Shown here in pieces: positions 21,014 through 32,449 of a DNA stretch of 64,000 nucleotides; positions within the stretch are counted from its first letter, which is position 1, and each line of letters starts with the position of its first letter. A model generated the notes under the pieces. That model worked only from the letters and a program-made list of their open reading frames with translations, searched no databases and was not told the origin of the DNA. The stretch lies in contig JARWIR010000038.1 of NCBI GenBank assembly GCA_029959085.1, positions 6,270,915 to 6,334,914 on the forward strand. The letters run 5' to 3'. The stretch comes from Nemophila menziesii (taxonomy: Eukaryota > Streptophyta > Magnoliopsida > Boraginales > Hydrophyllaceae). A program made the translations under genes and the position numbers.

Positions 21014-24000
21014 AGACCCCCAACTCAAAGTTGTATCGTCCCGATACAATAAAAGTAAAGAACAGTGGGTTAGTCAAGAAGAAGAAGTAGGAGGAGAATA
21101 AGAACAGGACACTATGAATGATCCTAGAGCAAAATATCTAAAAAGTCTCATGTAGTAGTGCTTAAGAAATAATGCACAAATATGCTTAATATACATGTAA
21201 TCAACAATCCATAAATTCAAGTTCAAATTAATTTCGCAATGCCAGAAGGAGAGGATGATAACTTAGTTCATGTTAATGGCTATAGGTTGTTCATAGGCCC
21301 TAAATAGCATCCAATGGTCCACTCACCTATTTACCTAATAACTCAATTGTTTCTCCACCTAGTAGTTAGAAATTCTAAGGTCTTTGGTTATAACGTGGCT
21401 TAAGGACGGGTGTGATATATTTGGATAATGAAAAGTGAGCTTTTGGCTCTCTCCTCACTAGCCATCAACGAATCGCCCTAGAGCTTGAGTTTTCACTCGA
21501 AGATGTTCTCACTCAACCCAATTTATTGATGCTTTTGATGTGCATCCCCAATAAATCCCAAATAAAACCTTTGATGATATAAAATCCACTTTGCCGGTCC
21601 GAATATATATTTTTTTCCTTTTCAAATCAATTTTCTTTTGTATAGCTATGATTCTCTTTTGATGTTGAGATATCACAATATTTTTTTCATATATATATTT
21701 TTTTCTTTTAATGCCCTTGTTGGCAAATTTAGCTCGTAGCTTCTTTTTCATTCACTATTACCCCGACAAAGGGTTACAATAATAACTTTTCATCATCAAT
21801 AAAAATAACAAATACAATTCCCAAACCCAATGTTCCCTAATGATGAAACCCACCACCCCAAACTCAAGCTCTAAAACGAGTTGTCTTAGGTTTTGCGATT
21901 CGAGTGCGGGTCATATAGATAAGTCCTACAAACTAAGGGTAAGGATTATAATGTGTTTCAACGAAAGGCTTTAGAAAGGCTCAGAGGGGCTAAGACGGAT
22001 AAATAACAATAATCAAATAAAAGGGTGAGAAAGTATAAAAGGCTTCAAGTGTTTTATCATGAAAGAACTGCCTTAGTCATTTTTCTAACTACCGAATTTT
22101 GTTACTTTTTCACTACTAGTTCATAGATAAGTGAGTTTTCAACTAATTTTAAACCTCACGTTCTACACACCAAATAACTCTCCCTAAGTTTCAACATACT
22201 TCTTAGCATTGCTCATTAACTTTTCTATCTTTTATTTCCTGTTTTCATACATGCATCTAAACAAACTTATGACATCTTTCAAAAACATACTACCTACTAT
22301 CATTAACTTAATTAAATCATGCTCAAATAGGTACATTCAACATATTCTATGCCTAATTCAACCTAAAAAATTTAAATTTTATGCAAAAATAAAAAGGAAG
22401 ATGAGGACAACGAATCCCCACCCCCAACTCAAAAATGAGTCGTGTCCCCACGACTCGAAAAAGACTCAAGAAAAATAAAATTTAAAATTAGCATACATAT
22501 TGCACATAAAGAAATGGTAGGGAAGAAAGAAAACATACTCTTCGAGGCTTTTACCTCGCCTTATCGACATCCAAGATAAGATTTTGCTGGATTTTTCTTT
22601 GGTTGCTCGAGAAGTGTTGTGATGTACTCCTTTTCTTCTTTTAAAAGTTGCGTAATTACTCTAAAAAATTTAATGATCCAAGCATTGTCAATATTGTTAC
22701 TCATCTTAAATTCACGTGTTTCTTCTTCACCCAACTTCATATTCGCTTTTTGTTCAGGACACGTGATCATAGTAGGATATTGCATTATATAACGACATGG
22801 GAGAGATTGAAAATTCGTATCACCTCCTCATAGATCAACTGTGCCACATCTTCTTCTTCTCCTCACAACATACAATTCACAAACAACCCAAGCATCCCAA
22901 ATCTCCATGAACCTTCATGTATTCTCCTTCAACTTCTTCTTCTTGACTTTCTTATAAGAAAAAGGTAGTTCCTTTAATTGTTACTTTGGAGAAGCTATCA
23001 GGGCCCTTGAAGCTTTCTCTTTCTCTTTGGGTGCAAGACCTTGTGAAGGTTGTGTTGTCTTCTTCACTAAAGTTAGAACCTTTTTGCTCATTGAATCAAC
23101 ACAGCTAGCTAACCTCTCTTCTCTTGACTTGTTTTACCCTTTGAATTGGAACTAGGACTTTTCTTACTTGATTTCTTCTCAATTAATCCAATACATTGTT
23201 TCTTCATCTCCCTTACAGTAGATAATGTTCATGTTCTCTTAATCATCTCAATTGACCCCCAACTCAAAGCTTTAACCACTCTTGAAATTTGATCTTTTGA
23301 TTATTGGTTGTACAAGCTTAATTTGGGTTAGGAAGGGTGATTTGATGATGATTCTCTATGTGGGTAAGATGGATTCTTCATGGATTGGTATGGTTTTAAG
23401 AAATTGTAGGATGAATTTTTGAAATTTAAGCTTTTGATTCTTGGATTCAAGGTGTTTTGGTATGATATGGGTGGTTGAATCTTCTTTGTAATGATGTGGA
23501 GAATGAATTGGATGTGTTTTTATGGTGATTGGGTAGTGTTTTGGTGATTGGTGAAGGTTTTGATGAGCTTCAATGGAGTTAGGAGAGTTTTGGAGAAGAG
23601 AAAGAGGCTTTAGGTTTAATAAATTCGGAATAATGAGCTCAATACCTCTTTTATAACTTAAATCCCTTTCTTTTCTCTCTCTGGCGGCTCGTGCGGACCA
23701 TGCTGCGGACCATGGGGTGTACCGCGGAGTACACCGCAGCATCTGATGCTCGAATTTTTTTTGCCCACTGGATGATACACGTGGTAGGACCCCGTGGCAC
23801 GCATTTTGGCTCTGCGGACCATGGTGCGGTGTACCGCGGGGGTAGTCCGCGGCTTCTACGTCAAAATACCCGTGGTTCTACCCCGTGGCACGTGTTGACC
23901 TGCGGACCAGGGCACGGTGCAGGGGGTAGTCCGCGGGTCACTTTTTTCTCGGTTCTGGACAAGACCCGTGGCTCCACCCGTGGTACGTGTTTTGACCCTG

Positions 24001-24240
24001 CGGTGCATACCTGCGGACTACGGGTAGTCCGCGGGGGTAGTCCGCGCAGGGTATTCCTTTGCTCCGAAAAATTTTCCTCGCGTCCCTAACTCGATTTCTC
24101 CAATTCCTACACACCAAAAACACTAATACCTTCCTCAAATATGCAATATCAACTAAAATTAACTAAACTGAACATAAATTAAAAACTGGAAACGTAAAAA
24201 CATAAAAGAAATTTCGGGTTGTCTCCCGTATAGCACTTTT
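21014..24240 (-). other. Non-coding interior of the gypsy element
   Basis: Downstream of gag (minus sense) lies a GC-rich iterated block (24060-23690), then AT-rich sequence with short open pieces (for example 23742-23356 and 22785-22561) that show no known domain. Near 22430 a purine-rich GAGTTGGGGGTGGGG segment precedes sequence that has a clear counterpart at 37880-38270 in the neighbouring gypsy fragment. No pol motifs are found. It may hold remnants of a third, post-pol coding region. Confidence 0.6.
23690..24060. repeat. GC-rich iterated motif block (GCGG..TACC / GTAGTCCGCGG)
   Basis: Within an otherwise AT-rich element, this block repeats GCGGACCATG (23692, 23705, 23815), GTACCGCGG (about 23719 and 23831), GTAGTCCGCG (about 23842, 23927, 24024, 24037) and CCGTGGCACG (about 23792, 23883). 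Many units are near-palindromic, which explains open frames on both strands. A counterpart with GCGGTATACCAC units lies at 36600-36930 in a related element. Confidence 0.75.
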
Positions 24241-24242
24241 GT

Positions 24243-25349
24243 TTAACGTCTTTCAAAGTTAGACTTGTTACCTCGATTAAGGCTGACGAAATTTCCACCC
24301 TTTGCCTCTAATTCCCACGAACTTTTCAGCTCAATCTTCATGATCATGGATGGTGCCATCCAAGATTTCGTGGGAGAAGGTGTTTCTGGTGGTAACTCTA
24401 ATTCATTCGTAGCATAACACTCCTCTGGCAATCCATTCATCTTTTCTAACTTGTTCACCATGTCAACGAACTTCTTGAATTCCGGGTAATTTTTCTTTCT
24501 GACACGTGAAGGGAATGGTGGAGGAGGGCATGTTTTGGTTACCACTGGGCTCTCCTTCTTTTCTGGTGTCTTCTCTTGGACACTTTTTTGTTCAACTACC
24601 TCTTCGACCTTATCTTTTGTTGTTTCTTCTCCCCCCGTTTCTGGAATAGGGACTGGTTCTGGTTCTGGTTCTGGTCTTGGTGGAGGTAGTTGTTTTCCAC
24701 TTCTTAATTCAACTACTTGGCAAACCTTGTTTCCTGGAGCATTAGTATCACTTTGGAGTTGCCTTTCTGCAAGGATTTGAACTTTATTCACCATTTGTGA
24801 CACTGAGTGCATAAGCTTCTCAAGCGCATTGTCTGAGTCTTGGATTCTTTGCTGGCTAATCTCCATCTTTTCAATTAGGTTCATTAACTCAGCCATGCTT
24901 GAATTTGAACTCGAAGATTGTTCTTGTACGGTTTGCTGCATTAAATAAGGAGGTGGTTCTTAATAAGCTTCATTATAAATCGGCGCTTCTTGATAGATAG
25001 GTTGTGGAGGATAATAAGATTGTGGTCGTGGTTGATAATAATCATCATGATAATGGTTATTATGATGATAATTCTGTTGATCTCTGACCCAATTGTAACT
25101 CTGCGGGGGTTGATACTCAGCGTAATTTCCTTGAGATTGATAATAACTATCATAGTAATGGTCTCTTTGATAAGACATGAAGGAAATTGAGGCTGGATTG
25201 TTCATGCAATAATCCCACGAGTGATCTCTTGCTCCACAACTAGGACATGAAGGTAAGGTATGTACTAGATTCCTCTGAGCTAGTTTTCGCGATTGTTCTC
25301 GTAATTCCTCAAGTTGTTGGTTTAACTCCTTGAGCTTCAGAGATTCCAT
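24243..25349 (-). pseudogene. gag C-terminal protein of non-autonomous gypsy element, one in-frame stop
   Basis: One minus-strand frame runs from ATG 25349 to 24243, interrupted only by a TAA at 24962-24960. The first 129 codons have a short coiled coil (LKELNQQLEELREQSRKL), a zinc-knuckle-like CPSCGARDHSWDYC, and a Tyr/Gln/Asn/His-rich stretch. After the stop come a Ser-rich linker, a heptad region (MNLIEKMEISQQRI), VCQVVELRSGKQLPPP as in Athila-type gag, a Pro-Glu repeat, and FPSRVRKKNYPEFKKFVDMV. The main capsid domain expected in front is absent. Only the C-terminal gag half has been kept, which is unusual for a replicating element unless it acts in packaging. Confidence 0.75.
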
Positions 25350-25515
25350 CTTGTATTAGCTTCTTCAGGATCTAATAACACGAGACCTTTATCTCCTAAT
25401 GAATCTGCTTTCGCCTAAAAAAAATTCTGTAAAACAAAAACTAAAAAGAAAAGCGTAAAATAGAACTAACTAAAATATAAGCACAAGATAATTGCACAAG
25501 GACTAACGATGTAGT

Positions 25516-25532
25516 CCCCGGCAGCGGCGCCA
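25516..25532 (-). other. Primer-binding site of gag-only gypsy element
   Basis: On the minus strand TGGCGCCGCTGCCGGGG follows the LTR end after a short AGTTTT spacer. This is the form of primer site common to plant Athila/Tat-type gypsy elements. Confidence 0.85.
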
Positions 25533-25538
25533 AAAACT

Positions 25539-27112
25539 TGGTGTGGCCTAAGGTGTGATTAAAAGATGATATAATTTAGATGCAAATAAAAACCCTAAGC
25601 TAACACGGTACTGCAAGTATTACAGGACGTATGCAAGTTTTAATGATAAGAAGATTCGTTCCTCAGGGACTGACGAAAGTTAGAGAGAACTTATGCAAAT
25701 TATCAAGTGCAGATATAAAAGATAGAAAGATAATACGCAAAGAAAGAAAAGAAAAATAGATTTTTATTTGGTTTTTATAAAGAAAACTAAATTACAAAAT
25801 AAAAGACAGAAAATAAGTAAAAGAAAAGAAAAGAAGATAGTATGAAAGATATAGCTTAGGTTTTACTAGTATGCACTACTCCTTCTAATTCTATCTATTA
25901 GATCTAATTTATAAGGGAGAATATTAGCTCTTGGTATACTTAGTCAGGATTCTAAATTCCCATACCTTAGACCTTGAGAGCGACTAAGGGGGCTACGGCA
26001 CAACCAAGAAGTGATGAAGAATAGGGTTATCAAACGCCACTAAGGTCCTAAACAAATACTGCAATCCTGGTGATATGGTGGTTAAACCAAACCCTAATGA
26101 CTATCTAGTTAGAATCATGTTTTGTCAGAACTAATATCGACACTAGACGTTATGTGGTGGTTCAATAGTTAAACACCCAGTTACGGTGACCATCTAACTA
26201 CTATTAAGGTAATCCTATACTCGTGCACTAGCAAGGAAAACAATCATTAAATCAAAACACATAATCAAATATAAAGGTAAGTAGCTAATATCAAATTAAA
26301 ACATATAATTCTTAAAGAACTTAGATAGAAGAATTAGAATTCATAGTTTATACATTATGCAAACCTAAGCTAATAGAATTAGTTCATACAAAGAAAAGAA
26401 GAGAAAAGAATTACAAAATAAGAGGTTGAAGGAGACATGATTGATGCACAGCTCCTTCCAGACTTCTTCTCTTGTGTTGCAGCTTCCTCTTGGCCTTAAG
26501 GTCTGGCCAAGGATGATTTTAGAGTGTTAAGAGGCTGTATTTATAGGGTATAGGAAGACCTAATTCGTTTTCTTGAAGGAGAAGGAAAGTAATGGACTCC
26601 TAGTCCAACTCAAATTCGTATGGAAATAAAGATAAACACTGATGGACCGTTTTGAGCATATCTTCTTCATTATTGGTCGATTTGAGCTCCATAAGATACC
26701 AAAAGAATCGCAACAGAATTATCTTTGTCCTTAAAGAAGGAAATTACCAAAATCGGCCTATTTCTTAGGTAAATAACCACTTCTTTAGGCGTGTACTGCA
26801 GAATTCAGATTTAGGCAGCTTTTCCTTTTCCTAATTGAACTCAGTTTCCTTCTATCTCCAATTTCCATGCAAATCTCTTTCCATAAGTTGTAGTCTTTGA
26901 CTTGGACTCTAATTAATCTTCATAATTATCTTTAAAGCTTCACACTAAATAAACAATTAAACCCAATATGCTCTAAAAATATTATGTTACTAAATCAAGA
27001 CTCAAAATAGGAAAGTGCACTAAATTAAGCTAATATCGACCTATAAACTAATAAATATGCCTAAAATGATGTCTCTGAAGTATATTATATTATCACAAAT
27101 GAGGAGACATCA
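25539..27112 (-). repeat. 5' LTR of gag-only gypsy element
   Basis: It is identical to 19440-21013 apart from scattered single-base differences (for example at the CACCC/CACCA and TCTTCATTATT/TCTTCGTTATT positions). On the minus strand it contains a CTATAAATAC promoter element near 26535-26550 and the conserved ACTTGCATACGTCCTGTAAT sequence near its end (25613-25640). Confidence 0.92.
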
Positions 27113-27241
27113 GATGTAAAAATCACAAATTCTATTACTGAGAAGTGAGTACATTCTCAAATTTAATTTTTCTAAAATGATAATGTCATATTATTACTTT
27201 CTATACAAGTTATAAGATTGTTCTTCTTAGTTGTGACTTCT
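27113..27241. repeat. Flank segment shared with 19347-19434 in rearranged order
   Basis: Three blocks occur on both sides of the gypsy element: TAAAAATCACAAATTCT, ACTGAGAAGTGAGTACATTCT, and a 40-bp block starting CTTTCTATACAAGTTATAAG. On the left they are in order 1-3-2 (19347-19434). On the right they are in order 1-2-spacer-3 (27117-27241). The target therefore already held a shuffled duplication before the element inserted. Confidence 0.8.
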
Positions 27242-27658
27242 TACACGAAGCTTTACAAGACTATAACTTTTTTTATGTAGTTACAAAATATCATATATTT
27301 TACTTGCTTTAGGTATTCCATGATTTTTAGTTGGTCTTTCCACAAATCACTCAACTTTAGGGAATTGCTATGGTAATAACGATAGATCTCATTATATTGA
27401 ACCTAGACATGTATTTCCTCATTGATTGTTTTTTCAATGGCTTAGTTCATTTTCTAAATTTTGATAGAAAAAAATCAAAAAAACTGCAAGATGTATATTC
27501 AAATGAGATATTACAAGCAAACGGCATGACTCTAGAAGCACAAGTGATTAATATGGTGCAAATGGTGCATAATTAATTAACAATTATAATGATAAGGTAT
27601 TAATTATAGAGTTCACCACTATAATTAATTTGTACTAAATTAATTTAAAGTTATAAAA

Positions 27659-30600
27659 CTAAGGAATAATGCAATATTCTAAGTATTCTAACACAATACT
27701 GCCACTTGAAATATCTCTATCATGGCTAATTCTTCTCACCGAGCGATCAGTCTCTATAGGATCATGGACATGAGTTCTAGTGTTACTTATCATGTTATCA
27801 TTAGTTTTAGTAGAATGGGGACTATAACCAATGGGTATGTCAACCATGGAATATGTGGCATTTTGTTCATGTTCTACTTTTGTTCTTTCAATTGAAATAT
27901 TTAGTTTTTGGTTAATTCTATTTTCCAAGCAATCACCATTTACTTGAGTGTAGCTTGAGAATGGATCCTGATTACAAGTCAGGGTGTTTCTACAGAGTTT
28001 TTCTCTTTCTAGATACGATACCTTAATTGCCTCATCTTCATTTATTTTCTCCAAATCTATATGTCTTGGTGTTATAATTAGAGTTTCAATACTCGCTACA
28101 AGATTTTCCATTTGGCTTATATTTTCCTCAATAATCAATTTTGCTTCGACCATCTTCATTTGAAAAAGATCTTCACGCCCCAACTCAATTATTTGTAACA
28201 CTCGTCTCTTTTCTTCCATTTCATGTCGTATTCTTGAGCATTCACTCTCTAGTGTTTGAATTTTGACTTTATTGTTCTCGAGTTCTTTTACAAGATCACA
28301 ACTTATATCCTCCATGAACAACCTATATTTCCTCTCTTTCTCATACTGAAGCATAAATTGCTTTGCCAATATTATTGCATCAGCTAAATCATTTAGTAGC
28401 TTTGAATTATTAATTTTTAGCTTTCTGCAATTTATTCTCTCCCTTTTGAATTCATCAGTTAATGCACCAATTTTGTGGTGATTACTTCTCAATCGTAAGG
28501 CTCTTTCTTCACTAAATTTCCTCAGTAAGTTTTTGTATTTCTTCTTCGATAACTGAAGCTTTGTTTCAAGAACTTGTGAATGCTTTTGAGCGTGCAAAAT
28601 TTGAACTTGAAAAGAAAAAGAACCTGGGGTATTGTCATTTTGTTGGTTTTTGGAGTGTCCCCTAAAATGAGGAACCTCTCTGGATAACTTTAGGTAGATA
28701 TTTGAGGCCCATTTTGAGTCCCCTTCCATGTCTTCTGTCGGTAACATTAGCTACATAGAGTGGATATGTAATTAAGAATGATCCAATATTATAAAGTTAT
28801 CCATGTTAAAATATATAAACAAAACAAAATTAAATACCTATTATCCAATTTTGTAAGTCGTAGTTCACTATTGCCTTTTTGTAGGTAGTGTTGGATTTAA
28901 TTTAAAATTCATCGCATGGAAAATGTATTGAATATTATGCTAAATGAAGAGAAAAGGTTATGATAGTTTTGGATTAGGTAATTGTTTCCTTTCTTTGAAT
29001 TTTATTGTGGATTCATGTGGACTTTTATATACATACATTGAGCTTTGTCCCGAGTTAATAAAAAATACAATTTTAAATTTCTTATTAGAGAGTTCACATG
29101 GTAAAAGTTAATTTAATAATCTTGAAATTTTTGAGTGATACTCAATTCAAGAAAGTAATTATTTTATCTTGTGAGATTTTTTTTGAAAACAACCATTGTT
29201 ACCTATAGCGTTACTTTTCAAATTCTCAAAGATAGCAAATTTAATTATCAACTCGACTTTTACAAAATTATGATTTATATTATAGTTTTATTTTATCATT
29301 ACATTTTATTATTTAGTCTATTTTTCATTTGGCATGTTTATCAATATTTATTCATTGTGTAATTATTCTTCATGTATAATTTTTTCTTTGATATCATACT
29401 TATTGTCTCTGAATCATATTGTGTCATATATTTCTAGTAATCTTGAGAACTTGAAACAAGTTTTTGAGTTAGTTTGATTCTATAAATCTCATTTCATATT
29501 TAACATAGTTTTAGGTTTATAATCATAATCTCTAGCATATTTTGTTTTTATATTTTTGTACTAATGATTAGCTTTAGCTACGTTAATATGTCATAAATGT
29601 ATATACTACTAAGGCATCTCATTTTGTACTAATCTCTATATATTCATTCAAATCTAGTTTAGTTGTTTTTTTATCAACATATCTACTTGCATTTAATTTT
29701 TCTTGTAATTAATATTGGTCAAAGGGCCATTAAGTTTGAAGTAGTTTCTTAATATATTATAAACCAATTTTTTTCATGTTAATAGTTTCATTCTCCCACG
29801 TAAATATCTAGTTATATATTATTAATATTGACATGTGTATACTAATTTTACTTAAAATCAAATTTGGAAAAGACAATTACTAATGATGGTAGAGGTTTTG
29901 ATTTTGAAAAGTTGATAAGGTGCCAATGACAAATAAAAGTTTTACCGATAACCTTCACAAGTTACTAGTGACGTATAATATTGATAAGATGTATATGGAT
30001 CTCGGGTTCATGTGCCTACGGTCAAGCTGAGATTTAAATTTATTTGATGAAAATGACATCAAACATGGAAACATAAAAGGACATTCTACTTGACAATGCT
30101 AAACCTATCAATTTCTTGTACAATAATCTACTCAATTTAGGCGATGATACTGGAATGCAAAGTACAATATCAAGGTTTAGAAGTATACATATTTCTTATG
30201 TAATAACTCCATCCTTTAGTTATTGGATAATACGATGTACAGCTTATATATTTAAAATCTTTTGGGGATATTTTGGAAAATAAGTACGAAATAAATTAAA
30301 TACATCGATGCAAAGAAATTTGTGGTCGGTTAATTTCTAGATTCCGAACTATGAACTTCAAGGGTATTGTAAGTAAAATATCAGAGTTTCAAACTCATCA
30401 TTCATGAGATACATGACGAATGTATAATTTTAATATAATCTTCCAAATTATTTTTGTTAAAATTGCCACATGTACAAAAGAATTTCCAGAATTGCTTGAT
30501 GCATAACCATAAGGAGATATCTCTCGATAATCGGAATTTTAGATTAATTATTAAAGAGATAATATATATTCTTTAAAGCGAGGAAGGTGGTCTTACTTTG

Positions 30601-32373
30601 AAACAAACCCGAAACTGATAAAACACAAAATTAAAGAATGGTAATATGGAGCGGGACGAAAAGGTCATTTACAAGTGTGTGTATATATATATATATAGGT
30701 ATTATAATACACATACATCACATATTTTTACTTTTGACGTAGAGACTCATTTTTAGTGTAAGTAGATGAATGTATACTATAATTATTTATTATTACAAAT
30801 AAAATATAATTTAGATATATAGTTACATTATATAAAATGATATACACGATTCATATGTGATTTTAGTCTTTTTGAAAAAATCAATATAAATTTCATATCT
30901 TCTGATTAACTTAGTTATTTTATTTTAGTGAATCGGTTTTTGTCACTCAACTTTTAATTATAACTTTCTTCTCTATAATTCAGAATATCGAATTTGGTTC
31001 ATAAATAATTAACATATAGTTATCTTTTAAAATTTTTGGTCTCATATCTTTAACTAGTGTTCTAACCTTCGACTATCCAGGAGTGTAGACAAGAGTTATG
31101 TGATTTACCCGAACGAAAAAGAATTATATGATTTAAATTTTTCATAAAACATATATTACTAATTTATTATTTTGAATAATAAACCAAATTCTTTTCAATT
31201 GAAATAAAAATATAATATAAACAAAATTTAATTGAGGATAAGTCTAAATTTAAAACTCAATTCTCAAATTTGTATATAATTTATTTTTATTTGTCCATCC
31301 AATTATATATCTCAACTGTGTCCAATATATTTTTTTATATCTTTTAAATAATTTATAAATTAATTTTACAAATAAAGAGTTATTTATAATAATATGGATT
31401 TAATGTCATAAAATAAAAGTTATTGTAAATATTCTAGTATAAATGTAATTAATCAAAACTTTCAACATTACAAAAAATTCGAAATATTAACACTAAAATA
31501 TAAAATTGTAAATTATTTTTTTCTCTTATTTCTCACTTATCTCTTATTTCTCATTCATATCATCTTTTTTGATGAAACTGTCTACCCTTAGCTAAGTCTC
31601 TTTTCTTCTTTTTTATACCATTGCCTCTTCTTGGGTTTTAGATTAACGGCTTCATCTAGTCGATTTTTTTAACTTATATAATTTGGATCTTTCTTAAGTT
31701 TTTTTAGATATAACTTTTTAAAAATAAACTTCCAGATTTTAACTTAAAATAAGCAAACTTCTATTTTTTTATCATTACGAACATTAGACTAAGTTTGCTT
31801 TAAAATTCTAGTAATGTCCTTTTTTTTTATATTGTGTGTGGATCGGACATGTTTCTATTCGTTTTAGAAACAAGCTTTATCAGAAACTTATGTTATTTAC
31901 AAAAATAATCTGTCTGTAACATTTGGAAAGTCACGATTAATAAACCGTACATCTTTTGTTAGGTATTTAGGGATAATTATTTATACTTATTTTAATAAGT
32001 AACCAGCAAAAGTATTATGATTCATAATCTATTAATTTACCTATGATTATCCCGACCATCTTAGTTACCACTTTTAGAACAAGAATAACTTACCACTTTT
32101 ATCTTATGAAACGACGACTATCCACAAAGTCAAAATCTTAAAGCCCCACCAGCTTTGATTTATGAGGAGGATTAGGGTTGAGCAAAATAGTGGTAAATGG
32201 TAAACCGACCCGTTAGGGTAATAAAAACCGACCTAAAACAGGGTAAAAATTACCCTAGCCCATTTTATAACATACCTTACCCTTCAATTTTGGGCATGTT
32301 AATTTTTTTACCACGGGTTTACCTTCTATACATTACCACACGGGTTGGACCCGTCCAACCCGTATACTGTTCA

Positions 32374-32449
<76 letters not shown>

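Larger units (their letters stand above)
19440..27112 (-). mobile_element. Full-length gag-only Ty3/gypsy element (Athila/TR-GAG-like)
   Basis: Both LTRs are 1574 bp (19440-21013 and 25539-27112) and nearly identical. The 5-bp duplication GATGT flanks the element (19435-19439, 27113-27117). The primer site (complement of CCCCGGCAGCGGCGCCA, 25516-25532) sits beside the right LTR, so transcription runs leftward. LTR ends on the minus strand are TGATGTCTCC and CCACACCA. The 4.5-kb interior has a gag C-terminal reading only. No protease, reverse transcriptase or integrase motif is present on either strand. It therefore depends on a relative for movement. The very high LTR identity indicates a recent insertion. 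Confidence 0.92.

Noticed and set aside
22209..22833. Open frames in the gypsy interior
   Set aside because: They are short and AT-rich, with frames changing quickly and no domain. Listed only as part of the interior.
23356..24138. Overlapping open frames on both strands in the GC-rich block of the gypsy element
   Set aside because: Near-palindromic repeats lack stop codons on both strands. The sequences have no domain and change in the related element.
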